Source: Aspergillus flavus
Lineage: Eukaryota > Ascomycota > Eurotiomycetes > Eurotiales > Aspergillaceae
Direction of reading: 5' to 3'
Length of the DNA: 64,000 nucleotides
Assembly: GCF_009017415.1 (NCBI RefSeq)
Contig: NC_092406.1
Location: forward strand, 1,054,001-1,118,000
Each line of letters opens with the position of its first letter. Position 1 is the first letter of the stretch. Positions 34,787 through 46,831 of this stretch are shown here, one piece after another. The notes under the pieces are model-generated. The model was given only the letters and a program-made list of their open reading frames with translations, searched no databases and was not told the DNA's origin. A program made the translations under genes and the position numbers.

Positions 34787-35753
34787 ATGAGTATTTTCAT
34801 GGGAACTATGACTTTCTTTACTCGTCTCGCTTTCTTTTTCTATTTCACATTTGCTACGGTATATGCTGGAGATTATAAATTCTGGATCTCAGATGTTGAT
34901 GTGGTTATAACTCGAAGCCCCCATAAAGATACCCTTCTTGGTGCTATATATGTGAATGGAACCGGCGTTACCCCAGCTTCGGTTATTAAGTTACTAGGTG
35001 ACCAAGGGGGGTCCGACCCAGTGAGCTTTCAACCAGACAACTTCGCCATCGAATTCACTGCCCCCGATAGTGCGGATATCGAAATCTCTTATTCACTTGT
35101 GAACAAACACGATGCTGCTGGAGCAGATGGGACCAGTAAGTATAGTTAAACACATCTAGAACTGCACCTGGAAAAGATCTCCTTGACGATGACACGGCAC
35201 GAGACACTGATTCTTGACAGAGCTAATCAACGCAATCGGCACTGCTATCGGAGCGGCTGGAGCAGCTACCGGCACCTCTTCAATTACGAGTATCCTAGTC
35301 GCTGTCGGAAACGCCCTTGGCGCATTGGACGGATTGTGCGATGGAGCGGTTGTTGGGCAGTCGATTTTCCTCACTCCAATTGATCTACAAAAGTTGGCAG
35401 TGAGCCAATATACTCAGATACTTACGGACCCTGGTTCGGAATCGAGTCCCGGGTGTGGTAAAAATTCCTTATATAGGAGTACGGCAAATCTCGTGCTCTT
35501 GAACCCGGTCCTAAGCTCGGCTTCTAGCCCTTTGCCAACATCGATTGCTTCCAGTTCAGTGCAATCCTCTTCTGCTTCAAGCTCTTCGTCTACTTCGAGC
35601 AGTGTCTCGGACCCCGGTGCGACATCGACATCGACTACTACCCATCCCTCCACGAGCACAGGGTCATATATTCCAGTTGAATATTGGAGATATGGCATTC
35701 TTGCAGTTTTACTATTTTTACCAGTGTGGCTGGGATATTATTGGTCAAGATAA
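34787..35753 (+). CDS. Secreted Ser/Thr-rich protein with C-terminal hydrophobic anchor
   Basis: Predicted 293 residues from exons 34787-35135 and 35221-35753 (85-bp intron, donor GTAAGT, splitting a Lys codon). It starts with a strong signal peptide (FTRLAFFFYFTFATVYAG). Residues 30-115 look like a beta-rich lumenal domain (DYKFWISDVDVVITR, an NGTG glycosylation site, IEISYSLVNKHD). Residues 117-160 are Gly/Ala-rich. A stalk of about 55 Ser/Thr residues with prolines follows, and a terminal hydrophobic helix (YGILAVLLFLPVWLGYYW). This plan fits a heavily O-glycosylated cell-surface protein, either GPI-anchored or with a single membrane helix. Three ATGs in frame lie close together (34787, 34799, 34808); any would leave the signal peptide. 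I do not recognise the lumenal domain. Confidence 0.75.
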
Positions 35754-36240
35754 GGAAGTTGTCGGTCTGGGAAGCCGGCTAAACGTCGTGCATATGTTTA
35801 ACTGTGTCTGCGGCTATCTGTGAAGGGTCTTTCTTCGCCTTCTACATTTTCTTGCTACGATTATTTCAAAGACACTATTTTCACGTACTTCCTTTTGATG
35901 TACATGATGATCAATAAGCTGCGTACAATATAGATACAGAAACAAGCTCAAAGTTAGAGGCGGTTACGCTTTAATTAATATCACGGTTATGACCATATGC
36001 TATTGTTCTACTGTACAGCCAAGAGGTCTTCTTATCACTCTATACTAAGTGAATACTAGGAGTTAGGTTAGAATTGGAGTAGCAGCAGTTCTATCACACA
36101 AGCTCCTACAGAATTTGCTCGCACATTAAACGTAGTGTTCAAGGGAAGCGATTTTCGACACATTATTGCTTCCTTGACTAGCCATTCTATGGTATTTATA
36201 ATCATCACTAATAAAACAAGTTGGATTCCATTCCAACAGC
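35754..36240. other. Intergenic, 0.5 kb
   Basis: Between the convergent 3' ends of the secreted protein gene (+) and the second Zn2Cys6 gene (-). Nothing else is seen. Confidence 0.5.
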
Positions 36241-38589
36241 TCACCAGTTCTGGGAATGCATCGGATACCAATCTATTGTAGTCCAGTCTGACTGGTTCAC
36301 CTCCACATCCATTGTCGCCTGTCCAGGTATATCAGGGTAGCCCCCAAGATCCGGCCCCGGAAAGTCATGACCTTCCGTACTGTAGAGCAAGTCATGGGCA
36401 CCAAAGTCCATCGGCATAGTCATTGGCAGATGGTCAGTGTTCACATTCGATCCGACTATGGGCTGTTTTAGGTCGCTTCGTTGTATACCTCCTGTTGTCT
36501 GCGCCACTCGTTTGACGTTCAAGACAATCAATGGTGGCTGTAGTGGCTTGTTTATTGGTCTGAATACCGCCTCACGCGCCTCCCAGGCCTCGAGTACAAT
36601 TTTGGCGAAGGATTCAAAAAACGGGTTCACCTTTTGCATATCCTTGAAGCGAGCTTCGCAGTTATCGCTCATGGTCCTCCAGATCCTATCGGCATGCTCC
36701 ACAGTAGGTCTCTTCCGCAAGTCTTTCAAAATATAGATGTATGCGGGAAATGGGAAGTGAAAGTCCGTAAGCCAACGGTACCCTTTCGTCAGAGGAGAGG
36801 TCATGAGCTTCGTATCGCACTCGATGATAATTAAAGCGTGTGAGATAGCGATATCGCGCTGCTCGTCTGTCTGCTGCACGGATGCATATTTTGAATAATG
36901 TTCCAAGAGGCGGTTCTTGGCAAGCTGGCCACGCGTCGTCCAAATAGTCATGAAGTGAAGCGGGTTCTCTGGATTGCATAACCTAAGATATCGATTCTCT
37001 ATCATCCTCTCAAAAGCTGTCATTCTGTCTCCTTCTGGGTCGGCGCCGTGCGGAGTATCTTTAATGATAGCCTTCAGGGATGGGTTGGTAAAGTCGAGGT
37101 GGAAAGCGCTCTGGCGCATGAAGTCGCCCATTTTGCTGCGGACGACAGTGAAAAGGGCCTCGGTGGGTTCATCGTGACTTTGTGGCAAGATTTTCATTTC
37201 TGGCCGAATATCAAAGTCATTCGCGTTCAGGGGAACCCTACAGTCCCAGGTGGGAGTAAGCATTGTGGTCTTGTGACCTGAAATTTCGGAGATACGATTG
37301 TCGAAAAGGATTAGCGACCACCACAGCCTTCGGCGCATTTCACCTTCCAGAGCAGTGCATCTGGCATTGGTTGTCTCGTTTTCAATGCCCATGCGTTGTG
37401 CGATGCGGATAGCAACACCAAGAATTGAGGATACAGACCGCGGGTCTGTACTGGGTCTGACCGAGACCTGTGAGTATTAGAGGGGCACGGGCAAGATTGT
37501 CATTCGGTGCGCTTACCAAGTACAAGTATAATGCTGTCAAGCACTCAACACTACCGGTACATAAAATCCCACATTTCAGAAGAGCTTGTTGGCATGCAAA
37601 CTGATATCTTTTCAGAAGATGCTCCCTCGGCGTCCTCAAAATGGCATGACATTCATCTTCGCCAAGGCTCAATATGGATACGCAATATATACTGAACATT
37701 AGTGCGTCCAATGTAGGGCTGATATTTGCCACGTCGCCAGCAGCATCAATAATCCGTGGTTGCAGCGTAGGTATATGAGTGACTTTGAGCAGAGGGTTCA
37801 CATTATCCAAGTAGACCTGCCACAGCCGGAAGATCTGGATCTGATCTGGGTGTAGAGTAGAGATATCGACATTTGTGTTACAGGAACCAAAGAGAACGTT
37901 TTGCTCGTGGCTTTGATATATCTGATCCCACGCCTTATTAACCACATCCTCATGCACATCCTCTTGTGGGTGGTTGCTATCGTTTTCATCGGTGTCCTCA
38001 TCATCATTGTTCTCATCCCCAGGACCTAGAGACTATTTCTACATTGTCAGCGGAACATGAACCCTCTGATCTACATAGTCATACCATTTGATTCATGAGA
38101 TACCAAAAATTTCTGAAGGTGGTTAGTCATCTAAGGCATATATTCTAAAGGTCACCCTCACTTGGCCTCGTTTGAATATTCACATTTTACTGTTTTCTGC
38201 TCGTTCGACAGTTGATTCGTTCCCACAGTGGAGTCTGCTGTTCCGTCTGGGGTGCTAGATCCCCTGGGATTCTCGCTTTGGCACGGCCCTTCTCCTATAG
38301 GTGTGTGTAGTGGGTCGAATGGGATATTGTTCTGACGGAGCAGGGCCTCGTAGCGTCGCAGGCGCTCCAGCAGCTCTCGCTCGGGGAACCTGCGACGCCG
38401 CTGGCGCACACCAGTGGCAGGAATGCATTGAACGCCAGCTCTAGTGCAGTTGACACACGGGAATTCGCGATTACACCTGACTTTACGCTGCTGGCACAGC
38501 ACACACGAAAGGACCCGCGGCGGCCTCGTAGCAGATCGTGGGGACACCGCCGCCAGAGAGTGTAAGGTCATGCAGTCCTGCGTCGACAT
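36241..38589 (-). CDS. Zn2Cys6 transcription factor
   Basis: Predicted 732 residues from minus-strand exons 38589-38162, 38112-38085, 38032-37517 and 37467-36241 (introns 49, 52 and 49 bp). The DNA-binding cluster is C29-X2-C32-X6-C39-X5-C45-X2-C48-X6-C55 with the basic QQRKVR loop, followed by a strongly basic stretch RQRRRRFPERE and a Leu-rich, coiled-coil-like helix (LLERLRRYEALL) expected to mediate dimerisation. After an acidic segment encoded in exon 3, the fungal-specific TF domain begins at about 190 (FRLWQVYLDNVNPLLKVTHIPT) and continues with VAIRIAQRMGIENE...EMRRRLWWSL at the last splice. The very short second exon (28 nt) is supported by frame and by its intact flanking splice sites. 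It is presumably nuclear; target genes are unknown. Confidence 0.92.
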
Positions 38590-39936
38590 TATTTCCGGAG
38601 TACTTGGCGGGCGGTTGAGGATCTCACTCTACCCAGGATCGATGACACTGTTAGAGGCGAGGAGATGTCGTGACGCAAGTCTCGGACTATGGGGGCCGTC
38701 TCGGGCTTTAACAGGCGTTAGAGAACGTCAGCTCGGGTGTTTCCATCTCCCGAGAATCCCTCTCGGTCTTTACTAATGTCCGTCCCTTGGGTCCTGGCCG
38801 TCATGTGACCTATCCAGCCTACTTCTTCAATGGAAAATGTAGAAATAGCTCATGAATCAGGAAATATCATTTGAGCTGGAGTCTGCGTAGGGCAGTCTTC
38901 GTTTATAGACATGCAATGTTCGTGTACTCTTCTCCCAAAGCTGTTCTGGCCCACTTGTTTGCCAAACGCAACCCTAATATCGCATGAGATACGAGGTACA
39001 ACACACTCGAGATTATTAGTCACCTATGGAATCTGTGGAATGAAGTTAAAAGGCAAAGATAAGCGAAAAGGCAACGGAAAAAAAAAAGAAAGAAAGAAAG
39101 AAAGAAAGAAACGTGTAGCAGATGTCATCCATTGCAGCGCCGAGCTAACACACTAGGAAGGTATATACCTGCACATGCGGCTACAATTATTTAAGAGACG
39201 GCCTGGGATTCGCATCCACCTGTGGAATGATTACAGATAGTGAGAAACGTAGCTATAGCGCACAAGTCTACTCAGCCTTGGGTTCCATACTTGATGATGC
39301 GATAATGGCTGTTTTCCACGCCTTTGCGGGTCAAGGCTAGGACTATAATGTAATGATTCAGGGAGTGCTTCCTGGGAATGTGTGACAACGGGTTGTTTTT
39401 CGTAACCAGGCACTCTTTATTCCGATCTAGGTAAACCTAATATGGGCGTGGACATAGATACTGGGGGTCTTCCGGGGACTACGGCCAAAGGTAGGAAGGG
39501 TGTTATGCCTTTGTTTAATGAGTTGTCGCTCTCGGCACCGTGATCAGGCCTGGCGCAACGGTCTCAGCCATACATGATCCTAAATCCCCGCCCAGCAGCT
39601 ATAGCAGAAGCTGTTAGACCAAACCATCTGGCTTCTAAGCCCGCCAATTCTTGAAATATAAGATCCGAGTACCAGCCGTTGTCGTCTTTTTGTCGCTAAT
39701 GGCTGGTCTTGACCTACTTGCGAGAGTTAATCCTTACTATAGGTTTTGATAACTACTAGAGATAGGAAGTCTAATGCCGACACAGATTATAAGAGTTCAG
39801 ACTGAAAGTCAATAGAATGCAAAAGCTTCTTCAAAGGCTCGTAATAACCTCAGGCAGTGATTCTCCTTGGTATTAGCAGCTATTAGACCGCCTATTCAAG
39901 GACGAATGCTTCACTTGACTTTTTCCAAGACTAAGA
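38590..39936. repeat. Intergenic, 1.35 kb, with a (GAAA)n microsatellite
   Basis: A poly-A run passing into (GAAA)n lies at about 39077-39111. The left part includes the promoter of the Zn2Cys6 gene (-). No gene is seen in the rest. Confidence 0.6.
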
Positions 39937-40442
39937 TCAAGTTAGCGACTTGTAACCTAGGGCAAGGCATCTTTTTATATCTTCTAATGACATACTAGTT
40001 TCGAAAGAAATCTCACTGAATTCTGTTCCGGATATATCCAATCCGATTCCAACTAGTTGCCTGCGCAACGTATCTTTGTTGCTGGTAAAAATCATTTTTG
40101 ACCTTATATGAGCAACATCCGGACACCTTTTAGCAATAGTTAGATCATTGTATGTAATCATATTGCTTTGAAGTGAACAAACCAGCTTATGAATACCAGC
40201 TTCCTTATTTGACGATCCCCATCTAGTTTGGGTTCAAAGTCATACACTGCCCATCGACACTCATGTTCGGAAAGATCCCCAATGAAATCGTCATAGGTGG
40301 AGTCAATGCTTCCTGTTTTGTCAACCACAATTTCCTTGTTGTCTGCGCTCAGTCTGTAGATGACATATCGATATTTTTGCCGAAGTTTCATTTCAAGAAA
40401 CTTTGTTTGGCAGTCATTATCGACCCCTACCCCAGAAGACAT
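39937..40442 (-). CDS. Divergent cofilin (ADF/cofilin-family actin-binding protein)
   Basis: Predicted 149 residues from minus-strand exons 40442-40183 and 40126-39937; a 56-bp intron (GTTTGT...AAAAG) splits a Trp codon. It follows the ADF/cofilin fold throughout: [11 protein letters not shown] at the N-terminus, [17 protein letters not shown], the [26 protein letters not shown] core, [28 protein letters not shown] (the long actin-binding helix with its basic residues) and GTEFSEIS. The length is typical. It departs from the usual conserved housekeeping cofilin: AT-rich codons, several substitutions and an unusual C-terminal tail ([17 protein letters not shown]). Eurotiales normally have one essential cofilin, so this is probably an extra paralogue. 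It would bind and sever actin filaments if functional. All family-defining segments are intact. Confidence 0.88.
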
Positions 40443-41215
40443 ATTTGTAGAGAGGGAACGTCCGAGATCAAGAGTTGCAAAGAGAAAGGTCGGTTAATCA
40501 AATTAAGAATCGACAAAAACTCTTCCCTGAAACAGAGTCAATCTCAAGTCATACACCACGTCGTACAGTAATTTTCTTAACAGAAGCATAAAATGAGAAT
40601 CTTCTTTTGTCTCAGCAATCCTCGATACAGGACCAACCTTTTATAAGCGATGGGCTCTGGGAATACCCCGCTTATTGCTGAGTAAAATGAGGGGCTTGCA
40701 GATTTAGTTCGCTTACAGATCTTTTCGCACCCTATCTCAGTGAACCTTCCTGGCAATCATTACCACGTTTGGTAGTAGCATATTTGTTCAACCTTGAAAT
40801 GGAAAACGTGGTGTGCGCACCGCACTTGAGAAGAGTAAGTCTTCTGGCCAAACTGAGAGACGTATCCCAGCAAAACAAAGCATATAAAATGACCATATGC
40901 CTATGGGACTTTCAATAATTGGCTATCATCTATCCTGTATTAAGTGGGCCAGTCTAGTATATATCCGCTGAGATCTGGCGATACTCTATAATACAATACA
41001 CTGTCTCTTACAATATACTAACTATACAAATACCATATCAGACCTATATATGTCTATGCACTAAGAATACATAAGAGAATAAATTGTTCTGCTGACTAAG
41101 ATTCACTGCAGCACAAAACGAAGTCAGCCATTGCTTGGCTTTGTGCCTCGTATTCATATCTCGTGAAAAGTGTCCGACATGGTCTTCACTGATATCTATC
41201 TCAAGATTCCAGAAA
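40443..41215. promoter_or_regulatory. Divergent upstream region, 0.77 kb
   Basis: Between the cofilin-like gene (-) and the third Zn2Cys6 gene (+). It should hold both promoters. No gene is seen. Confidence 0.4.
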
Positions 41216-42785
41216 ATGGGAGTGCCTCGAAGTAACGGTTGCTTGCTCTGTGTGCAGCGTCGTGTGAAGGTCGGTGTTCTGGTACTCTGAAGCCGTCGCT
41301 GCATTGATGACTGATATTAGAGTTACAGTGTGACGAGGGGCTCCCTGGATGCGCGAGATGCGCGAAATACGGAAGACCCTGCCCCGGATACGACCGAGGC
41401 TTCAAGTTCGTCGCGGGGAAGCCGCATCGCTCCAAACGGCGTCCGGGGTCGAAAACAGCGGTGGATGACACGCATCTCGTAGACATCAGTTCAGGAAAGG
41501 CCAGTCAGGCTATGCAGCAATCCCTCGCTCGGAGGGCCAGTTCATTGTGGTTGAGATCTGCAGACACGAATGTAATGCAGAGTCTTGATATCTTAATTGG
41601 TGATGTCTCCCAACCATTTCCTGCCTCTTCAACTTATACAACCACTCGCTGGTTTACCTTCCTTCCCGCTATATATGGAAGAAATACAACTCTGGATGCC
41701 TCTATCAGATGCTTTGTTGCACATCACATTGGTATGATGACGGAGAATAAGCAAGCTGTCATGTATGCCAGGTCCACATACGTGGAAGCCCTGAACAGGC
41801 TCCAGCGATCTCTGTACAACCCGACGGAAAGTCTCTCATCTGAGATTCTATGTGCCGTTCTGCTTCAGTGCTTCTATGAAGTGAGTTCTCCATAACGCAG
41901 CGCTGTAACTGGTCTAAAACTCTCAAGCTCTTCGCCAATGCACATGACTCGACATGCTGGATAAAACACGCCAATGGGTTAAGTCAGCTTGTTAAGCTTA
42001 GAGGCTGTGATAGCTACCAAACCGAGTTCGATCATACCTTACTCAAAGCCTCTCGTGGTTTGATTGTACGATTCATCCACCTTTTAACTACTATCGTCAT
42101 ACGAAGTTCGCTTACTGACTAATGAAAGATCATGCACTCTTTATTCTCAAAAGAGAAATGCTTTCTCACATCTACTGATTGGCAATCTGTGATGAAACAA
42201 CAATTCGACTCTACTTTCCCCGCCGTCATCTTTGCCCAAGTCGAAGAGCTCTTTGCTTACTACACCACCATACCGTGCTTCATCCACCAATTCTTCGACC
42301 TCAGACAAGCCGATCCAACGCATGAAAAAACGCAGTTGAAGGCATCTAAGCTTCTAAACGATGCCCTCGACATGCAAAACAAATTGTCCACTTGGTATGA
42401 CAAGTTCAGTCAAACAGCGCCTCTTCCAACAGAAGTCCTTTCATCAATGGGCGACACCTTGTATCCAATAGTGTACTCGTTCACAGATGTCGATACCGCA
42501 ACGATCTTCGCCGCGTATTATTCGTACATGGTGATTATCCATGCGATTCTAGGGGCGTGTCACTACCCCGGCGAACATGCTGCTATGGTTGTGTACTACC
42601 GAGACCAGATCTGCATGTCCGTTGAATTCAACGCTCAAGGAATGTTAGGTCCCTCTCGACTGGGATTTCCTTTGCTCGTGGTTAATGAGTTTGCGGACCC
42701 TCCGACGAAGCTGTGGGTTCAGGGTTGGTTACAACGACTTTCAAAGACTTATAAAGTTATGCTGCCGCAGAATTATGAACGGTGA
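41216..42785 (+). CDS. Zn2Cys6 transcription factor (DUF3468-type C-terminal region)
   Basis: Predicted 466 residues from exons 41216-41269, 41329-41880, 41928-42065 and 42129-42785 (introns 59, 47 and 63 bp). The first 54-nt exon encodes MGVPRSNGCLLCVQRRVK; the zinc cluster is C9-X2-C12-X6-C19-X6-C26-X2-C29-X6-C36, split by intron 1, and is followed by the GYDR...RSKRR linker typical of the MGVPRSKGC-type fungal regulators. The C-terminal 400 residues match the fungal-specific TF domain found with this type: LSSEILCAVLLQCFYE, then LFANAHDSTCWIKHANGLSQLVKLRG, then GLIIMHSLFSKEKCFL. No frame break is seen. It is tail-to-tail with the membrane protein gene that ends at 42900. Confidence 0.92.
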
Positions 42786-42899
42786 ATATCTACTACATCT
42801 AATCTTGTACATCTCTCAGGGCATCAAATATGCTAATTGCTATTCTCATGACATGAAAGTAAATGAGAATAATAAGCGACTCTGCTGATAACCATCAAT

Positions 42900-43824
42900 C
42901 TATACGCGAGCCTCGTCAACACCACTGTCAACCTTTCCCCTAATCGGCTCTGCCACTGCACGCGCCGATAACAAGATAATCATAATCATAATCTCCATCA
43001 ATAGTCCCATCCCAACCATAACACCCCCATCACCATTAGCAGGGTCAAACCTTCGCGGTCCATACTGCGCGAGCAACATATAAGCGATCCTAACAACAAA
43101 GAAAGGAAGCGCCGCCAGGACCAGTAGTACGCAGCGATGACCAGCTCTGGGAAGAACAGAGCGATAGGCCACAGCCAACCAGCTAAACAGTCCACACCCG
43201 AACGCAAATATAAGAACGAGCAGCACAGATCCAACCACTTTGCATGCATAGACGGCAGCACTTTCTCCCACCACGATCAACACTATACCAAAGAATACGG
43301 GGAATCGGAAGAAGTGGAGTAAGAAGCGGATGGTCTTGGGATATCTGGAGTTTCCGGGGCCGGTTCTACCTGTTTGTCCACTGTTACAGAACATACGTTA
43401 GACTCAAAGCATTGAGATGTAAGGATTAATGGACGAAACAGACCTTCTCAACATGACGAGGCTGACTTCAAACAACAATGGGGAAAGGCCAATGCCTTGT
43501 AGGATTGCCTCTGTGATGATTACTTTCGTGTCGTTGGAGCCTGAGAGCACCATTCCGGACCCGGCAATTCGAACTAGCATTCTACGGTCAGGGCGACGCA
43601 ACATGATCATCAGCAGGATCTCACTTACGTTGTGCCACTAGTCCGATCAAGCCATACCACGAGTAGAAAATACAGCGAGGCACGGATTTCTGCTTGTCAT
43701 GATGCCAGTATTTCCACTCCTGCATGAACCGGGTGGTACACTGGATGATTTGGATGAGCGAGAAGATAACCACCTCGGCGATGGCAATATGGCGCTTCTC
43801 TGGGGAAAAGATGAGAGTTGACAT
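42900..43824 (-). CDS. Fungal multi-pass membrane protein (DUF7702-like)
   Basis: Predicted 268 residues from minus-strand exons 43824-43629, 43573-43444 and 43380-42900 (introns 55 and 63 bp). The acceptor at 43574 is chosen because it keeps the frame; an AG eight bases upstream does not. The start is the ATG at 43824, since the frame above it lacks an ATG. About seven hydrophobic helices are visible: IAIAEVVIFSLIQII, CIFYSWYGLIGLVAQ, the EAILQGIGLSPLLFEVSLVML stretch, FFGIVLIVVG, VVGSVLLVLIFAFGCGLFSWLAV, VLLVLAALPFFVVRIAYMLL and MGLLMEIMIMIILL. The start (EKRHIAIAEVVIF) and the AILQGIGLSPLL segment resemble an uncharacterised fungal membrane family known as DUF7702 or similar. Transport or sensing roles are unproven. 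Confidence 0.78.
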
Positions 43825-44707
43825 ATTATTCTCAGAGTCTTCTGTCTTCTGTGTCAAAGGGCTCTGAGAGGTAGGGCACTTATTGAGTGCCAGTATAGAT
43901 TGCTTGTATAGAGGGAGAAATCAAAATTGCTTATATAGAGATGGATCCTGTATTGGAGGTTGAGGTACAGCAGTGAGTGGCAGGGATCAGTTTGGACATG
44001 CCACCAGACACCCTTTTATATCCACCTCTGTCCCCTCTCTCAGCTTCTGTTGAACCAGAGAAAAGAATATAGATGTGAGGCGCAGTGGAGACCTCGCGAC
44101 AGATGACCCATTCGGGCTTAGCGTCCATTCAGTTGAGGAACCAATCAGCGTCCGTAGACTATACAAGCGCCTTCAGGTTCATCGTATCCGGGTCCATCTT
44201 GTTGCATCTTTGCTCGTTTGCCATTCATCCCCTTTTTCTGTATGTATATGTATGAGAGAAAGAATAAGAATGCAGTTAATTTTACAATGGACTGGTCAAA
44301 ACTTGTGATTTATGCACGGATTAGGTCACAGGAGAGAAGAGTGCTTTTGGTTGGCTTTAGAACTGCCTACCCAGCTATCGGCCTATGTCAACCCTTGTAC
44401 ATTTGGCGTCTTCTGATGCGAGGCTCTACAAAGATCCTTAGGCCATTGGCCCTCTCTTGTTTTACTGTGCGTGTCGGAGCCAACATACAGTCTAATTGAT
44501 CATCAATCGCCTGACAGGTATTCCTCAAGGTCTGTTCTCTTCCTCCAGTAAGGCATGCATGCAGCTATTACCCCATCATCGCTGACAAACGAGCTGCATT
44601 ACAACTCAATCAAATCCCCACACAGCACAATCTGTCTGGAAAGCCACTCATCACTTATGACTTTATGGAGATAACAATTATATTGCAACCTCCCCAAAAC
44701 ATACGGT
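43825..44707. promoter_or_regulatory. Divergent upstream region, 0.88 kb
   Basis: Between the membrane protein gene (-) and the first HET gene (+). No gene is seen. Confidence 0.45.
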
Positions 44708-46831
44708 ATGGCGGCAAACTCACCACTTTGTAAAAGGTGCAAAGTCCTCGAATTTGACGACAAGGCTCTAGGCGCCCGTGTAGAGATATCGAGAACCGGG
44801 AAGCGTTACGCTGAATTTGGGCGCCTCGATAAGTTGTCTCTCGAGTACAGCCTCAGAGATACCTTTCCTGACCTGCCAATACTTGCAGCAGAGCAATGTG
44901 GAATGTGTGCGCTTATGAGAGAGCAATTTCTTGCCGTTGGAAAAGAGGAGAAACTACATTCCGCCACATTGGAAATCCTTAAGATTGGTTTGGATTTTTG
45001 TTATGGGTATCACCTTAACCGTATGAATGGGTTGTTGGTGTACTTCAAATTGAATGATGGCCATAAGCGCAAGATGATGTTTAGTATACAAGCAGAACCT
45101 GCTGGTAGGCCTCATGTTCCATATTCCAACAACTGCTGGCTGATATGTTAGATCCATGTTATAATTGGCTGAGCATAATGCGAAGACCTATTGCGTCAAG
45201 TGTATTGTCCAAATCTGGTATATCAAGAATAAGAGAAATGGTGGAAGGCACCAACTTCAGAAGTGATTTGGATACAGAGGAATGCTATCTCCCGACGCGC
45301 CTGATTCATGTCGGTGATGAACAACATGAGCCACGCCTTGTAGTTTCAAGAATGCATCCACCATTTCTCCTGAAGAACGAGGGATGGAACTCCCGTTACA
45401 TCGCTCTTAGCTACTGCTGGGGCTCTCGCACCGAGGCTGAGCAACAACTGAAAACCACCACGGATTCTTTCAAGAGCCATATGCAGAGGATTCCAATTGA
45501 AGCACTGCCGCAAACGCTCTTGGACGCACTTTCGGTCTGTCGAGCATTAGGAGTGCCGTATCTATGGGTAGATGTACTGTGCATCATCCAGGGAGATAAG
45601 AGTGACTGGGAAAGAGAGTCCGCAAACATGGCCAATGTGTACTCTCACTCATTCTTGACTGTCTGTGCTGCGCAGGGAGACTCGTGCCAGAGCGGGTTTC
45701 TGAAGCGATGCCCTCCGTCTCAAGTAAGAATTCCTTTCCATTCATCTTTAGACCCCTCTGTTTCAGGTAAGTACTCACTCAGGAAGGTTCCCGGACTGCA
45801 ATGCTCCAAAGAAATCCGAGGCATGGGCTTCTTTGACAGTGGCCCCCAAGAAAGTCCATTTGCCATCGATGTAGGGTACTCGATTTGGAACGACCGGGGA
45901 TGGACATTCCAGGAACTGAAATTGAGTCGTAGGGCTCTCATCTTTGGCACATACATGATTCACCTATTGTGCCCCCAACTTTTATGAAGCCGAAGATGGC
46001 GAACGTCAGTCTTTCCCGCTCGTTATGGGTCCCAGTTTGACAAACTATTCTCAGCCTCCCATGACGCGAAGCGATGCATACAGTGAATGGTATTTCTTGG
46101 TAGAGCTCTATAGCTCTCGCTCACTGACCTACCAAGATGACATCCTGGTAGCCGTCTCGGCAGTCGCAAAGCGCTTCTCTACAAATGTAAGCGGGAAATA
46201 TTTGGCAGGGCTATGGGAGGAAGACCTTCACTATGGGCTCCTATGGGTCAACAATAATTGCGAGGGAGACAAATCTAGTACGAACACCACATATACGGCT
46301 CCATCGTGGAGTTGGGCAAGTCAGTCATGCCGGGTAGCGTTTCGCAAGGACCGTCATCTGGGTCTGGGACCCCAGTCAGCAAAAGTATTGGCTGCGGAGA
46401 TATCGTTCGCCATGGATCCGTACGGGCAAGTCACTGGCGGGTTCGTCTTACTTTCAGCCAAAGCTTGCAAGATCTCATCGACAGGATTTAGTGTTTCTGA
46501 GAGCGTTGGCGGCTTTCTTCCTTTCAACAGCCATTCAAGAGGTGCTATATTGAGTGATATCACGCTTGATTTATCGCTAGCGTCACATGAGGTAGGATAT
46601 AAGGCTCAGGTCTGGTTTGATCAGAGATATAAGTCAGAAGATCATTTGATTAGTCGAATGTTCATGGTTTTAGTATCTAGCAAAAAGAGTATAATGCTAG
46701 GTCTTCTCGTTCTACCGACCGCTACCCAAGGCGAATATACGAGAGCAGGACTCTTTATGTCTAAAAGCTCGGAACTCGGAGTTTTAATGTTCTGGGAAAA
46801 TGTCGAGACAACAACCGTCAAGCTGGTATAG
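44708..46831 (+). pseudogene. HET-domain (heterokaryon incompatibility) gene with a one-base frameshift
   Basis: Exon 1 is 44708-45104, a 49-bp intron (GTAGGC...TTAG) joins it to 45152. The N-terminus is a Cys-containing region (LCKRCKVLEFDD, EQCGMCALM). The HET domain follows: RYIALSYCWGS, LPQTLLDALSVCRALGVPYLWVDVLCIIQ, ESANMANVYSHSFLTVCAAQG and, after it, WNDRGWTFQELKLSRRALIFG. These three HET blocks are complete. A run of five C at 45972-45976 then shifts the frame: the present frame ends at 45987, while the expected continuation (NFYEAEDGERQSFPL) reads in another frame and stays open to 46831 with KYLAGLWEEDL and APSWSWAS. HET proteins trigger cell death after non-self recognition. The product may be truncated here, or the C-run may be a sequence error. 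Confidence 0.85.

Noticed and set aside
39077..39111. GAAA tandem repeat as a possible array
   Set aside because: It is a simple microsatellite. No spacers or conserved repeats of CRISPR type exist in the window.
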